From: Anthoceros angustus
Taxonomy: Eukaryota; Streptophyta; Anthocerotopsida; Anthocerotales; Anthocerotaceae
Assembly (NCBI GenBank): GCA_010909165.1
Contig: VJWM01000205.1
Coordinates: 62,001-126,000, forward strand
Reading direction: 5' to 3'
DNA length: 64,000 bases
The notes beneath the pieces are model-generated. The model was given only the letters and a program-made list of their open reading frames with translations, was not told the DNA's origin and made no database searches. This document shows, piece after piece, positions 44,460 through 54,686 of the stretch. The position numbers were made by a program, and so were the translations under genes. The first letter of the stretch is position 1; every line of letters starts with the position of its first letter.

Positions 44460-46200
44460 TGCCGTCAGCCCTCCTTCATCGGTCGGATCCTCTGCTGGTA
44501 TTTGTTTGATTGCCTTCCTCGGCGTCGTGGCCTTCCTCGATCTTGTTCTTCTTCAATGGCGCCTTTCTCGTCGCTCCTTCCTTGACTCTGAGTAGACACC
44601 TCAAGATTTCCACTGACTCCCTTCGTCACCCACCGTACCTTCTTGTTCTTTTCCATCTCGCGTACCTGGGAATCTCTTCCCACTCCATGGCCCCAGCATC
44701 TTGACTTGCGGTCAGGTCTTAGGAGGTGGCGTTGGTGGTCGGGGTTCTCCGCTTGGTGTGGCATATCGTCTCCCCTTGTGAGGGGTTGGGACATAGCGTC
44801 TTGCGTCATACCCGGCCCACCGAGCCACCTGACGCTCGAAGTCCCCATTACCACCTCGTTGGAGTGCGGACACGCGTTGGAGTAATGGCGAGATTCCGCG
44901 GTTCCAGGACCACGGCCGTCGGAGGATACGAAGGGGCTCCCATGCGGTCTTTGCATCGGTGGGGCTCGTTGTATTTCGGACCTCCGGTTGGCGGATACAT
45001 GGTTTTGGGATATCGCGGCCCGGAGGGGCTTCACATGCACGATAGGCCTCTTCCCATTGCTCCTCGGCCTCCTCCTCGTATTCGTAGTCCACTTGATGCA
45101 CCGGCCTTGAGGCGGTTGGACTTCGAATGGCGTGTTCTTGGCACCGGCACACGATGCGTTCGCACCGTAGTCGGTGTTTTCCGCGCTCGGTCCTTAACAC
45201 AGTTTATCGCGGTCCTCTACTCTCTTTATCACTTTTCCGGTCCTCCGGACTGCTACCTCCTTTGAGGGAGTCGGGTCCGGTGAGCTTCTCGGACGGTCTT
45301 GGTGTCACCACCTCCTTCTTACCACTTCTTTTTAGCGGGCCTTTCTTGCTCTTCTTCTTGCGGGATACTCTTCCTCGCTAGAGACCTCCGTCTCTTCTTG
45401 ACGTGCTCCTCCTCAAGACACCTCCGATTGGTCTTCCTCCTCCTCAAGACTCTTCCTCCTCGAGTCGAACCCGTTTCTTCTTCTTCTTCTTGCCTCCTTG
45501 AGCGGATTTCTTTATCCTCGATGTAGCGATTCCTCGTAGTTTTGGCTCGACGCCCCACGTCCTTCTCGGCGGCGGGGCGTGCACAGCCATGGGTTTGGCT
45601 AGACGGCGCGAACCACCGTCCGCTTGCATCGTGGTATGGGTTGGATGCCGATCCTCGGGCATAGAACCGCTCGATGTCTGAGCGCTTCTCCTTCTTCCCT
45701 CGCTTGATTTTCCAACTTTGATAATACATACCCCTCTGGTCGATCCTCGAAACCGTTCTAAGAAGGCATTTTCAAAGCTTCAAGCGAGGCGGGTGGGGCA
45801 TTCTCCGGTGGTACTTTCTCCGATACCATTGAGCATGTCCTCGGAGAACCCCTTGGAAAATGGATGAGTGCGTCGACTCCCTCTCCGTTGAAGTTGGCTT
45901 TGGACATGAAGTCCTCCACAAAGGTCTCGCATCCGCTCCTTCTTCCCTCCGAATATGGAGTCGCTTGTTTGGTCGGTAGGGGCCATGGCTGCGCCATCGA
46001 TGGGTTAGGCGTGGGTCCTACCTTCTTCCGTTGGCGTCCCTTGTACCCGTACTCGTCTTGGTCGACAATTCGACCACGTTCTCCTCCTCGATCGGCGGTG
46101 CTCTCGTTGGGTTTGGCGTCTCTCTCTCTCACGGCTCGGAGAGCGCGGTGACCACGTCCGATCCTCTGACGGTTCACTCTTGGCCGTCGCTCGACGCATT
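44460..46200 (-). pseudogene. Gag-like region, internal B
   Basis: Begins near the PBS with MRRATAKSEPSEDRTWSPRS, then DEYGYKGRQRKKVGP, CETFVEDFMSKANFNGEGVD, ENAPPASLEALKMPS, a Lys/Glu/Arg-rich segment (RRRKTNRR; KKRRRSLARKSIPQEEEQE) and YEYEEEAEEQWEEAYRACEA. No zinc knuckle is seen. The frame breaks several times. Confidence 0.6.
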
Positions 46201-46250
46201 CACTTACCTTCTCTTCCTAAGGGCGCACTGCGGCACCACGGACCGATTTC

Positions 46251-46269
46251 ATTCCCGGCAGCGCCAAAA
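46251..46269 (-). other. Primer-binding site, internal B
   Basis: On minus, TTTTGGCGCTGCCGGGAAT follows the LTR end directly. The TGGCGC..CCGGGA form is common just after the 5' LTR of plant Ty3/gypsy elements; the tRNA was not identified. Confidence 0.75.
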
Positions 46270-46410
46270 TGTGGCGGACTTTTCTGATGGCGGTAGCGCG
46301 CACAATCCGTGTCGTTGTAGGAAGAAGTCCGTTCCCAAAGGGAATGATAGGCCCGTTTACGTTTGGTGATTCTTCTACCGTCCTTAGCGCTCGTTCGTCT
46401 CACACATACT

Positions 46411-46955
46411 CCTAACTACTCTGGCGTTCCGTCTGAGCCGGTATGGCCAAGCGTTTAAGGACCCGTTCGCGTCCGTATCGTTCATACATCCTCACGCATC
46501 GTCCTTTCCTCTCTCCTCTCACGCTACACTCTTGATCTTAGAAAAGCCGATTCTGTGATCCGGACCTCCTCGTTCGCGGGCCTCTCCGGGCTCTACACCT
46601 CCGGAGTTCCTCCGGCTCACGCGTTCGTCCGTTCGGTGTCGGACGCGGCTCGACGACGGTCACGATCACCCTTCACACACACCTAACTTCTCTGGCGTTC
46701 CGTCTGAGCCGGTATGGCCAAGCGTTTAAGGACCCGTTCGCGTCCGTATCGTTCACATCCCTCACGCATCGTCCTTTCCTCTCTCCTCTCACGCTACACT
46801 CTTGATCTTAGAAAAGGCCGAGTTCTGTGATCCGGACCTCCTCGTCCGGGCCTCTCCGTCGGGCTCTACACACCTCCGGAGTTCCTCCGGCTCACGCGTT
46901 CGTCCGTTCGGTGTCGGACGCTCTCGACGAGCGGGTCACCGGTCACCCTTCCTGC
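46411..46955 (-). repeat. 271-bp tandem duplication inside LTR3
   Basis: The stretch starting CCTAACTACTCTGGCGTTCC on plus is repeated from 46682 (CCTAACTTCTCTGGCGTTCC). Both copies run through the CTCCGGAGTTCCTCCGG segment and end near the CACACACC boundary. Confidence 0.85.
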
Positions 46956-47514
46956 ACACACCACAGCGTTAAGTCCGTCACGGGACCTTGATCAATCTCC
47001 CGGGTAGCCGTGCACCTTTCGGTGACTCGGGACTCACGTTAGCAAGAAGACTCACAAAGGTGCAGAGCGGCATCAACACCAAGAGAAAGATGCTTTACTA
47101 GGCGACCTCGGCCCTCTTATCTGCGCCCAAGGCGTCTTTATTACACCCCTATTACGGTAGCCATTTCGGTATACCCTAATCGGCCGCCTACCACCTATCC
47201 CCCTATCTCCTTCGCCCGGCGGGGGGGGAAGGTCACAGGCCCGCCTCGGAATGGGTGGTCAATCCCGTCACAGCGGTTGTGGTGCACCCAATCGGATGAT
47301 CCGTGGCGGGCCTCTCTCCCGGAATCACATCGGGTTGGGCTCTGGCGTGATCGACAAGCCGTTACCACGTCATCCTCCACAGCCTCCTCACAGGTCCCGC
47401 GGTGGGGCCACCACTATCTGCTCCCCTAAGCGTAAGTCGAGGGGCTCCTCCTCCTTCTTGCCGATCCGGTCCTCGAGGTCTGTCTCGACTCGAACGAGTC
47501 GGCTTATTTCACAG

Positions 47515-47703
47515 GTCCGGCTAGGTCCGACCTTGTCTCAGGTCCGGACCTCGGGGTCGGACTTATTCTGGGGGGACTTGAGGTCCGGACCTCGGGGTCC
47601 GGACCTCGGGTCGGACTTGAGTCGGACTTATCTGGGGTCCGGACTTGAGTCGGACTTATTCTGAGTCCGGACTTGAGTCCGGCCTCCCTCTGGGGTCGGA
47701 CAA
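47515..47703 (-). repeat. GTCCGGAC palindromic repeat block, LTR3
   Basis: Same repeat family as in LTR1, with extra GGTCCGGACCTCGG units. Confidence 0.85.
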
Positions 47704-48810
47704 AGTCGGACTCCACCGGGTTTCCTCCCTCACGGGACTCCTCGTGGCTCTCCCTCGAAGTCCTCCTGTTCCCGATCGCCTGACTCGCCGTTGGCCCCTC
47801 CTTCCATGGTGAGGTGCGGGTGCTTACCTCGATCGCATCCGCTCCCTCGTTCTGCTCCTCGGTTGCTCCTCTCCGCTCCGTCATCTCCAAGCAGGGGCCA
47901 CTAGGGTCCTGTCTTTGTCCCGTGGCCTTCATCTCCTTGAGCCTTCCGGTCCGTCCGTTTGCGGCGTCGAGGCTTCTCGCTTGAGGGCTCGGCGTGGTAA
48001 TAGGCAAAGTCAGATCGACTTGTTGAATTGCCTCTTCCACGTGTGCGGGCACCGATACTCCCTCCGCCATAAGTGTTAAAAGGTCTTTGCTCGGCTTGTT
48101 GGGCCACCTCTCTGCCCGGTTGTGGTGGGGCCGTATCACGCGAGGCTACAAGGCGGCCTCGGTCACCTCCTGCGGTGCACTGCTCCACTGCTCCGGCTCC
48201 GTCGTTTCCTCTCCATTGCCCGGCTTACCGCCATAGCGCGGCGTTCCCTTCCGCCTTTCGGTGGACCGGCTTCTTTTACGCTTCCGGTGCTCGCTCCTCC
48301 GTTCATTCGGCCTTTAGCTCGCTGACTCCCTCTCCAGTGATCGGATACCTCCGTCCAGGCTCGGACTTCCTCCGGCTCATACAGCAGCAGCGTCCAACTC
48401 CTTGGATAGTCGCCGATTTTCCTCCGTCTTGAGCCGGGCGGAGGCTCTATTTTGCTCGAGTCGTGGATTCTCGTTGAGAATCACTGCTCAAGCGCATCTT
48501 GGGTTGTAGCTCCGTGTCTCTTTATCCTCCATCTGCTGCCGCCTCTCCTCTACTTCCTGTGCTCGGAGATCTCTATCTCCCAGTCTTGGCCTCCATCTCC
48601 TCCTTGGCCTTGCACTCCATAGCCTGTCGAGCCTTATAGCCTCGGTACTGTGACTCTCTCCACGGTTCGATCACGTCTGGTGATCCGGTCGCTCTTTGCC
48701 GCGGCTTGGCTCCTTCGCCGCCTTTACAGGCCTCGCCCTTGGCCTTTCTGGCCGGGCCGCCTCCGCCAGTCCGAGCTCTCTGCTTGTGCCGGGCCTCTTC
48801 CGCCTCTGCT

Positions 48811-49129
48811 CCCCTAAGCGTAAGTCGAAGGGGCTCCTCCTCGTCGTTCGCGGGCCTCTCTGAGTCCGGACTTGAGTCCGGACTTGGTCGGCCTCCCTCA
48901 CGGGACCTTGATCTGTGAAGCCGCCTCGCTCGCCACCGGCGTTCCCTTCCTCGATCGGCGGTGCTCTCGTTGGGTTTGGCGTCTCTCCTCTCACGGCTCG
49001 GAGAGCAGGGACCACGTCCGATCCTCTGACGGTTCACTCTTGGCCGTCGCTCGACGCATTCACTTACCTTCTCTTCCTAAGGGCGCACTGCGGCACCACG
49101 GACCGATTTCATTCCCGGCAGCGCCAAAA
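48811..49129 (-). mobile_element. Scrambled junction and internal fragment C
   Basis: From 48811 short pieces of different LTR positions follow one another: CTCCCCTAAGCGTAAGTCG, then TCGTTCGCGGGCCTCTC, then GTCCGGACTTGAG units, then CTCACGGGACCTTGATC, then GAAGCCGCCTCGCTCGCCAC. At TTCCTCGATCGGCGG it passes into the gag start (CGGTGCTCTCGTTGGGTTTG), followed by an intact PBS at 49111-49129. It is the remnant of a third internal region after a large deletion. Confidence 0.7.
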
Positions 49130-50064
49130 TGTGGCGGACTTTTCTTGATGGCGGTAGCGCACAATCCGTGTCGTTGTAGGAAGAAGTCCGTTCCCAAAGG
49201 GAATGATAGGCCCGTTTACCGCGTTTGGTGATTCTTCGTCCTTAGCGCTCGTTCGTCTCACACACATACTCCTAACTCTCGTTCACGGCCGGTATGGCCA
49301 AGCGTTTAAGGACCCGTTCGCGTCCGTATCGTTCACCATCCTCACGCATCGTCCTTTCCTCTCTCCTCTCACGCTACACTCTTGATCTTAGAAAAAGCGC
49401 GGTTCTGATCCGGACCTCCTCGTCGTTCGCGGGCCTCTCGTCCGGGCTCTACACACCCTCCGGAGTTCCTCCGGCTCACGCGTTCGATCCGTTGATTCGG
49501 ACGCGGCTCGGACGACGGTCACGATCACCCTTCCACACACCACAGCGTTAAGTCGTCACGGGACCTTGATCAATCTCCCGGGTCGTGCTGCTCGGTGACT
49601 CGGGACTCACGTTAGCAAGAAGACTCACAAAGGTGCAGAGCGGCATCAACACCAAGAGAAAGATGCTTTACTAGGCGACCTCGGCCCTCTTATCTGCGCC
49701 CAAGTGGCGTCTTTATTACACCCCTATTACGGTGATAGCCATTTCGGTATACCCTAATCGGCCGCCTACCACCTATTTCCCCCTATCTCCTTCGCCGGTG
49801 GGAAGGTCACAGGCCCGCCTCGGAATGGGTGGTCAATCCCGTCACAGCGGTTGTGGTGCACCCAATCGGATGATCCGTGGCGGGCCCTCCTCTCTCCGGA
49901 ATCACAGCCGGGTTGGGCTCTGGCGGCGGTCGACAGCCGTTACCACGGCGTCATCCTCCTGGCCCCTCCAGGTCCTTGTGGGGCCACCACTATCTGCTCC
50001 CCTAAGCGTAAGTCGAAGGGGCTCCTCCTTCTTGCCGATCCGGTCCTCGAGGTCTGTCTCGACT

Positions 50065-50227
50065 CAGAACTTGAGTCGGACTTATTCTGAGTCCGGCTAG
50101 GTCCGACCTTGTCTCAGGTCCGGACCTCGTCGGTATTCGGGGGACTTGAGTCCGGACTTGGTCCGGACTTGAGTCCGGACTTATTAAGTCCGGACTTGGT
50201 CGGCCTCTCTGAGTCCGGACAAAGTCG
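50065..50227 (-). repeat. GTCCGGAC palindromic repeat block, LTR4
   Basis: AGTCCGGACTTGGTCCGGAC and similar units, between the U3 coding region and the promoter. Confidence 0.85.
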
Positions 50228-50239
50228 GACTCCACCGGG

Positions 50240-53080
50240 TTTCCTCCCTCACGGGACTCCTCCGTGGCTCTCCCTCGAAGTCCTCCCATGTTCCCGATCG
50301 TGACTCCGTTGGCCCCTCCTTCCATGGTGAGGTGCGGGGTGCTTACCTCGATCGCATCCGCGCTCCTCGTTCCTCCTCCTTGCTCCTCTCCGCTCCGTCA
50401 TCTCCAAGCAGGGGCCACTAGGGTCCTGTCTTGTGGCCTTCATCTCCTTGAGCCTTCCGGTCCGTCCGTTTGCGCGGTAGTCGAGGCTTCGCCGGGGCTC
50501 GGTGGTAATAGGCAAAGTCAGATCGACTTGTTGGTGCCTCTTCCACGTGTGCGGGCACCGATACTCCCTCCGCCATAAGTGTTGGTGGGCGTCTTTGCCG
50601 GCTTGTTGGGCCACCTCTCTGCCCGGTTGTGGTGGGGCCATATCACGCGAGGCTACAAGGCGGCCTCGGTCACCTCCTGCGGTGCCCTGTTGCTCACACT
50701 CCGGCTCCGTCGTTTCCTCTCCATTGCCCGGCTTACCGCCATAGCGGCGTTCCCTTTCTCGGTGGACCGGCGGCTTCTTTTACGCTTCCGGTGCTCGCGC
50801 TCCCGTTCATTACGGCCTTTAGCTCGCGGCTCCTCTCAGGCGGTCGGATACCTCCGTCCAGGCTCGGGACTTCCTCCGGCTCATACAGCACAGCAGCGTC
50901 CAACTCCTTGGATAGTCGCCGATTTTCCTCCGTCTTGAGAGGCTGGCACTCTGCGTGCTCGTGTGGATTCTCGTTGAGAATCACTGCTCAAGCGCATCTT
51001 GGGTTGTAGCTCCGTGTCTCTTTATCCTCCATCTGCTGCGCCTCCTCTACTTCCTGTGCTCGGAGATCTCTATCTCCCAGTCTTGGCCTCCATCTCCTCC
51101 TTGGCCTTGCACTCCATAGCCTTTGTCGGCCTTGAGTTAGCCTCGGTACTGTGACTCTCTCCACGGTTCGATCACGTCTGGTGATCCGGTCGCTCTTTTG
51201 CCGACTTCCTCCGGCCGCCTTTACAGGCCTCGCCCTTGGCCTTTCTGGCCGGGCCGCCTCCGCCAGTCCGAGCTCTCTGCTTGTGCCGGGCCTCTTCCGC
51301 CTCTGCTGCGCTTCCCTCTTCGCTGCAAGGTCCTCCGCCCGCTTGGCCTCTGAGCTTGCTTGTTTCGGTGAAGAACCTTGATCTGTGAAGCCGCCTCGCT
51401 CGCCACCGGCGTTTCCCTTCCTCGATCCGGCGAGGGACTCCGCCTTTTCCTTTGCCCCTGGGCCGCCTTCACTTGCTCTTGGGTTCCACCATCCTCCTCG
51501 GGTGGCCTCCACTTCACAGGTCTTCTCATACCAGAGACCCCAAAGCATTCCGTCCATGGCGGTGACTCGCCGTGTTTCTTCCACGGCCGCAGTGAGGCCC
51601 CACAAAGTCCGTAGTGGGGCCGGCATTTCTCGATCCGCCAGGACCTCCATACCGATCCGAGTAAGTCGGGGGTTCTCGGACCTAATCGGGACCCTCGGTC
51701 ACAGTGGTGGTCAGTCTCACCCTCTTGGCCCTCTTGGCCTCTAACTCCTTTGTGCCCTCTTTCTCACAGGGCTCGGAGGAGGTGAGGGGTCGGGAGCAAG
51801 CTCTTTTGCCCCTTCACAGCCGGGGCAGGCCGGCTCGAGGTGGGGCTGCGGTGACCTCCTGCTCCTTGGGCCACGTCCCTTCGCCCTCCTTACGCCTCTT
51901 GACCTCTTGCCACTCGTGGGCGGGGTAAGTCGGCACCTTCGAGGTCTTTGCGTTGGTAAGCGGCACCGTCTTCCGCCTCTTGGCTCCCGTTGAGTTCGTC
52001 GGGGCTCGGCGTCGTGGTTGTTGGCATTGTTACGGTGCGGGCCAGCGCCCTCGGCATCGGCTCCCTCCTGTCGCTCGGAGGGCACCAAAAGGAGGAAGGG
52101 AATCGCCTCCCAAACTTCACAGGTGGTGAGGGGTTCGCTCAGGCGTATGGAGTCAGGAATCCTCGATCGTCCTCCTCCGAGTCCGCTTGGTCTTGAAGGG
52201 CGACCCCCACCTCAGGCGCCCTTGCACGCTCTACTTGGCGGGGCCTCCGGCCCTTGGGCGCCCGCTCAAGCTCTCCTCCTTGGGGCTCGAAATGTCCCCA
52301 TACATGAATCGGTGTGGGGTCGATAAGCGAGGCTTCTCGCTCCTTAGCTTGCGTGCCTCTGGCAAGGCGAAGATAATCCTTCCCGGTCGCTCTCTTCCCC
52401 GGCGGGCGCATGCGAGAATACCAGCGAGTTATCACCAAGGTGATCCACCTTGGTGGCGAGTTCAATGGACAATGATCCGGGCTACCGCCCTTACTCGGCC
52501 GGCGGATCGGATATCAACCATCCGTTGGTTGTCGCTGCGTTCGAGCCTCGACGCCGCGGGCGGCCTATCTTCCCGCCGCCTTAAGGGGCTCACCGCCCCT
52601 TCTTCCTCCTTGGGCGGTTGTAGGCCATCCTCGGACCTCAAGGTCCATCGCCTCGGGTCCTCCGGAGGTTCTTGGATCGGACCTCCTTGTTGATCGGCAA
52701 ACTCCGGACGTTTGGAACACGTCAGATGCCACTCTGCACCAATTCCCTGCTTCCTCCGGCCGGGGCCCGAAGTCCGGATAGCGCGGGTCACAATGTTGCG
52801 CTCCACGGTCCATGGCTCCCAGACTTCCGTCGGCTTTTGGGTGCCATTGCTTTCTCCTCCTCTTGTTCTTTGTAGGCTGGCGAGTCCGTGGCACGATGTT
52901 CCTCCTTGGCGTTGTTGCTCCAACCTTGGCGGTGCGCGCTCTAAATGGTGCGCCCAAAAGATAGCGCGAGCGGATTGCGGGCGCAAGGGGTATGAGGATG
53001 CGGAGGCTGCGTGAGACCTCCCTCCTTGGCGCTTGTGGAAAATGCTGGGGAAGGCGCCTCTTCGTTGTACGCGAGTGCAT
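50240..53080 (-). pseudogene. LTR-encoded (U3) protein relic, LTR4 copy
   Basis: On minus, from about 52850: the frame of TEVWEPWTVERNIVTR appears after GTQKP, then a shift, then NKEVRSK- and AYNRP-like segments. Further left come EMPAPTTDF-like sequence, GESC and DGMLWGL, EVEATRGGW, and a charged region (QASSEAKRAEDLAAKREAQQ; PERPRARPVKAAGG). It is the copy closest in length to LTR1 and free of the LTR2 duplications. No known domain is recognised. A coiled-coil second half is suggested by the Ala/Lys/Arg/Glu composition. Confidence 0.5.
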
Positions 53081-53480
53081 GGCTTACTCGACCCTCGCGC
53101 TTACTGCGGCCTTACGCGCCGCGCGGCCGCGGGCGTGAATACTGCCTGCGGCCTCGCAGGTTACGGTCTACCTCTGCATGCCCGACCTCCACTCGGGGCC
53201 GTCCGTGGCGCCGCCTCGTCATCCTCACGCCTCCGCTCCTAGGTTACTTTCACTGGCGTACTTATCCTATTTTGACTGGAGTGGGTTCGGACTTATCCGT
53301 TACTCGGCGTAGTCAGCTTGCCATAGTGTCGGGTCCGTTGTTCACTCAGTCGGAGTATACTCGGAGCCTCGTCGGCTACCCCAATTTATTCCTCCTTTTC
53401 CGCCTTATTTATCCTTCAATCCTAAAAAAAACAGAAACCCTACTTATTTCTTAACTCCCCAGGGAAGTGCATAGCCCACA

Positions 53481-53485
53481 ATGTC
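53481..53485. other. Target-site duplication, right (ATGTC)
   Basis: ATGTC follows the LTR terminus CCCACA, matching 22692-22696. Confidence 0.9.
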
Positions 53486-53720
53486 ATCTGCATGCGAAGC
53501 CACACCACCCATGGGTTACAACCTCTAGATTTTGGGGTGTTTAAATCATTCAAAAGTGCCTTGAAGGTAAGAAAAGAAGCATATATGAGGATTGAGGGGA
53601 ACAAAGAAAGAATGCCTCCAAAAATTCTTGGGCAGCATCTTGTGAGTTAGGCAGTCAAGGATTCAATTACAGCAGAGAACCTAATTGCTGGTTTTCAGAG
53701 CTGCTAGTATATGGCCATTA
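53481..53720 (+). pseudogene. Pogo-like transposase pseudogene, 3' part
   Basis: The first codons after the retroelement read, in one frame, VICMRSHTTHGLQPLDFGVF and KSFKSALK, the conserved TH-x-LQPLD segment with the third catalytic acid of the DDE_1 domain. GNKERMPPKILGQHLVS, a TAG, then AVKDSITAENLIAGFQS and a further stop follow. This is the expected continuation of the 5' part (21742-22696) across the 30.8-kb insertion. A one-base difference in frame remains at the junction, and two stops follow. Confidence 0.8.
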
Positions 53721-54444
53721 AACACTAGTGCAATGGACTGCAATTTGGTCCTTCAATCCCTCATAGGAAAGAATGGGCAGGGAATGGATAGTGGAGAGAT
53801 AATATGGAAAGCCTGCAGGATCTTGGGCAGGACGTAATAGCTGCAGGTGAGAGTCGGCTACATCATAAAGAAGGCGATATGGAAAATGCACAGGATCACC
53901 TGCAGGAGGATGAAGTTGCTGAAGTTAAATGTCTCAAAGCCTTGTGTGGACTGTGGACTCTTCCCTTTGGTAGATAATAAGCTAGGTTTTGTTTTTTTTC
54001 GTAAGTGTGGAGTGGAAAATAAGGCGAAAAGGGAGAAATAAGGTCGGAGTAACTTCGGACTGCACTCCGGAGTAGGCAGAGAGACTCCGGACTGCACTCC
54101 GGAGCGGTTACGGATGACACTCCGGAGCGGATACAGCCCGCACTTCGGAGTACACCGCGGTAAGTCCGGACTACACTCCGGAGTAAGTCGTGATAAGAGC
54201 GCCAAGGAAAGTAACTTGGGAGTTGGAAGCGTATTTTGACAGGAGGGGCCACGTGGGCCGGTCTTTGAGAGGTGGGGACAGCATGGACCAGACCGTAGGG
54301 TTGCCAGGTGGCCGTTATGCGGTATTCACGCTCAAATAGGGCCTTGACATAATTCTAGAGTACACGGTTGGCGGTACCAGTGTAAGGCTAGAGTACGCGG
54401 TAGCATAAGGCTAGAGTAAGCTATACGAGGCCTCGATTCTGACA
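53721..54444. other. Flank between pogo-like relic and plus-strand LTR-like array
   Basis: No gene is recognised. It holds a cluster of CACTCCGGAG palindromes (54040-54190) and, at 54355-54424, three copies of CTAGAGTA with a C/G-rich follow-on (AAGGCTAGAGTACGCGG type). The palindrome cluster resembles the promoter-proximal repeats of the LTR families and may be the left flank of the plus-strand array. Confidence 0.45.
54040..54190. repeat. CACTCCGGAG palindrome cluster
   Basis: Four exact CACTCCGGAG copies (54063, 54094, 54118, 54174), plus GACTCCGGAC, CACTTCGGAG and GTCCGGAC variants. The ACTCCGGAGT core is a 10-bp palindrome. Confidence 0.85.
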
Positions 54445-54686
54445 GTGAAGGCGCCCATCCGCTTGGACGCCGCCACCCTGAGCGAAGGTCATTCTTTCAG
54501 GCAACCTCGCGACGGTTTTCGCAATCTCTCGCGCTTAGACACCCCGCTCTCTGGCGTTGTCTCTTCAAGCGCCCGAGCGTCCTTGCGAGTAGCTTGCCTT
54601 TGCGACTGGAGCGACCGACTCAGCGACGGGAGAACGGAGAGTTGCGGAGCCTCAACCCTCAGCAGCAGAACAAGAGGAACACAACA

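Larger units (their letters stand above)
40722..46269 (-). mobile_element. Internal region B of the Ty3/gypsy array
   Basis: A 5.5-kb internal region without the duplication seen in A, bounded by a polypurine tract (GATGAGAAGGGAGTA on minus at 40722) and the PBS at 46269. It gives the cleanest gene order: gag, protease, RT, RNase H, integrase, all minus. Confidence 0.85.
46270..48810 (-). mobile_element. LTR3, truncated
   Basis: Begins with the normal terminus TGTGGCGGACTTTTC and is collinear with LTR4 up to about 48810, where it breaks off. Only the R/U5 part, promoter, GTCCGGAC block and the end of the coding region remain. A further 271-bp tandem duplication lies within it (46411 and 46682). 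Confidence 0.8.
22697..53480 (-). mobile_element. Ty3/gypsy LTR retrotransposon array (four LTRs, two full internal regions)
   Basis: A 30.8-kb minus-strand array flanked by a single ATGTC duplication. On plus coordinates the order is LTR1, internal A, LTR2, internal B, truncated LTR3, a short internal fragment, and LTR4. Every LTR-internal junction shows the same termini: TGTGGGC next to a polypurine tract on one side and CCGCCACA next to a TTTTGGCGC primer-binding site on the other. Sharing of LTRs between successive internal regions is the ladder expected from unequal recombination between LTRs of one insertion, not from separate insertions. The array lies inside a pogo-like transposase. 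No copy has an intact coding region. Confidence 0.85.
49130..53480 (-). mobile_element. LTR4 (4351 bp; 5' LTR end of the array)
   Basis: Termini TGTGGCGGACTTTTCTTG and GTGCATAGCCCACA on plus. Its length agrees with LTR1 (4302 bp), and the two outermost LTRs share one target duplication, as expected for a single original insertion. Layout on minus: U3 coding region, GTCCGGAC block, TATA-like box (near 49690), R/U5. Confidence 0.85.

Noticed and set aside
53847-54041. Small frame with CVDCG and RKCG pairs as a possible zinc finger
   Set aside because: Spacing and context do not fit a known family, and the region is downstream of stops in a decayed transposon.
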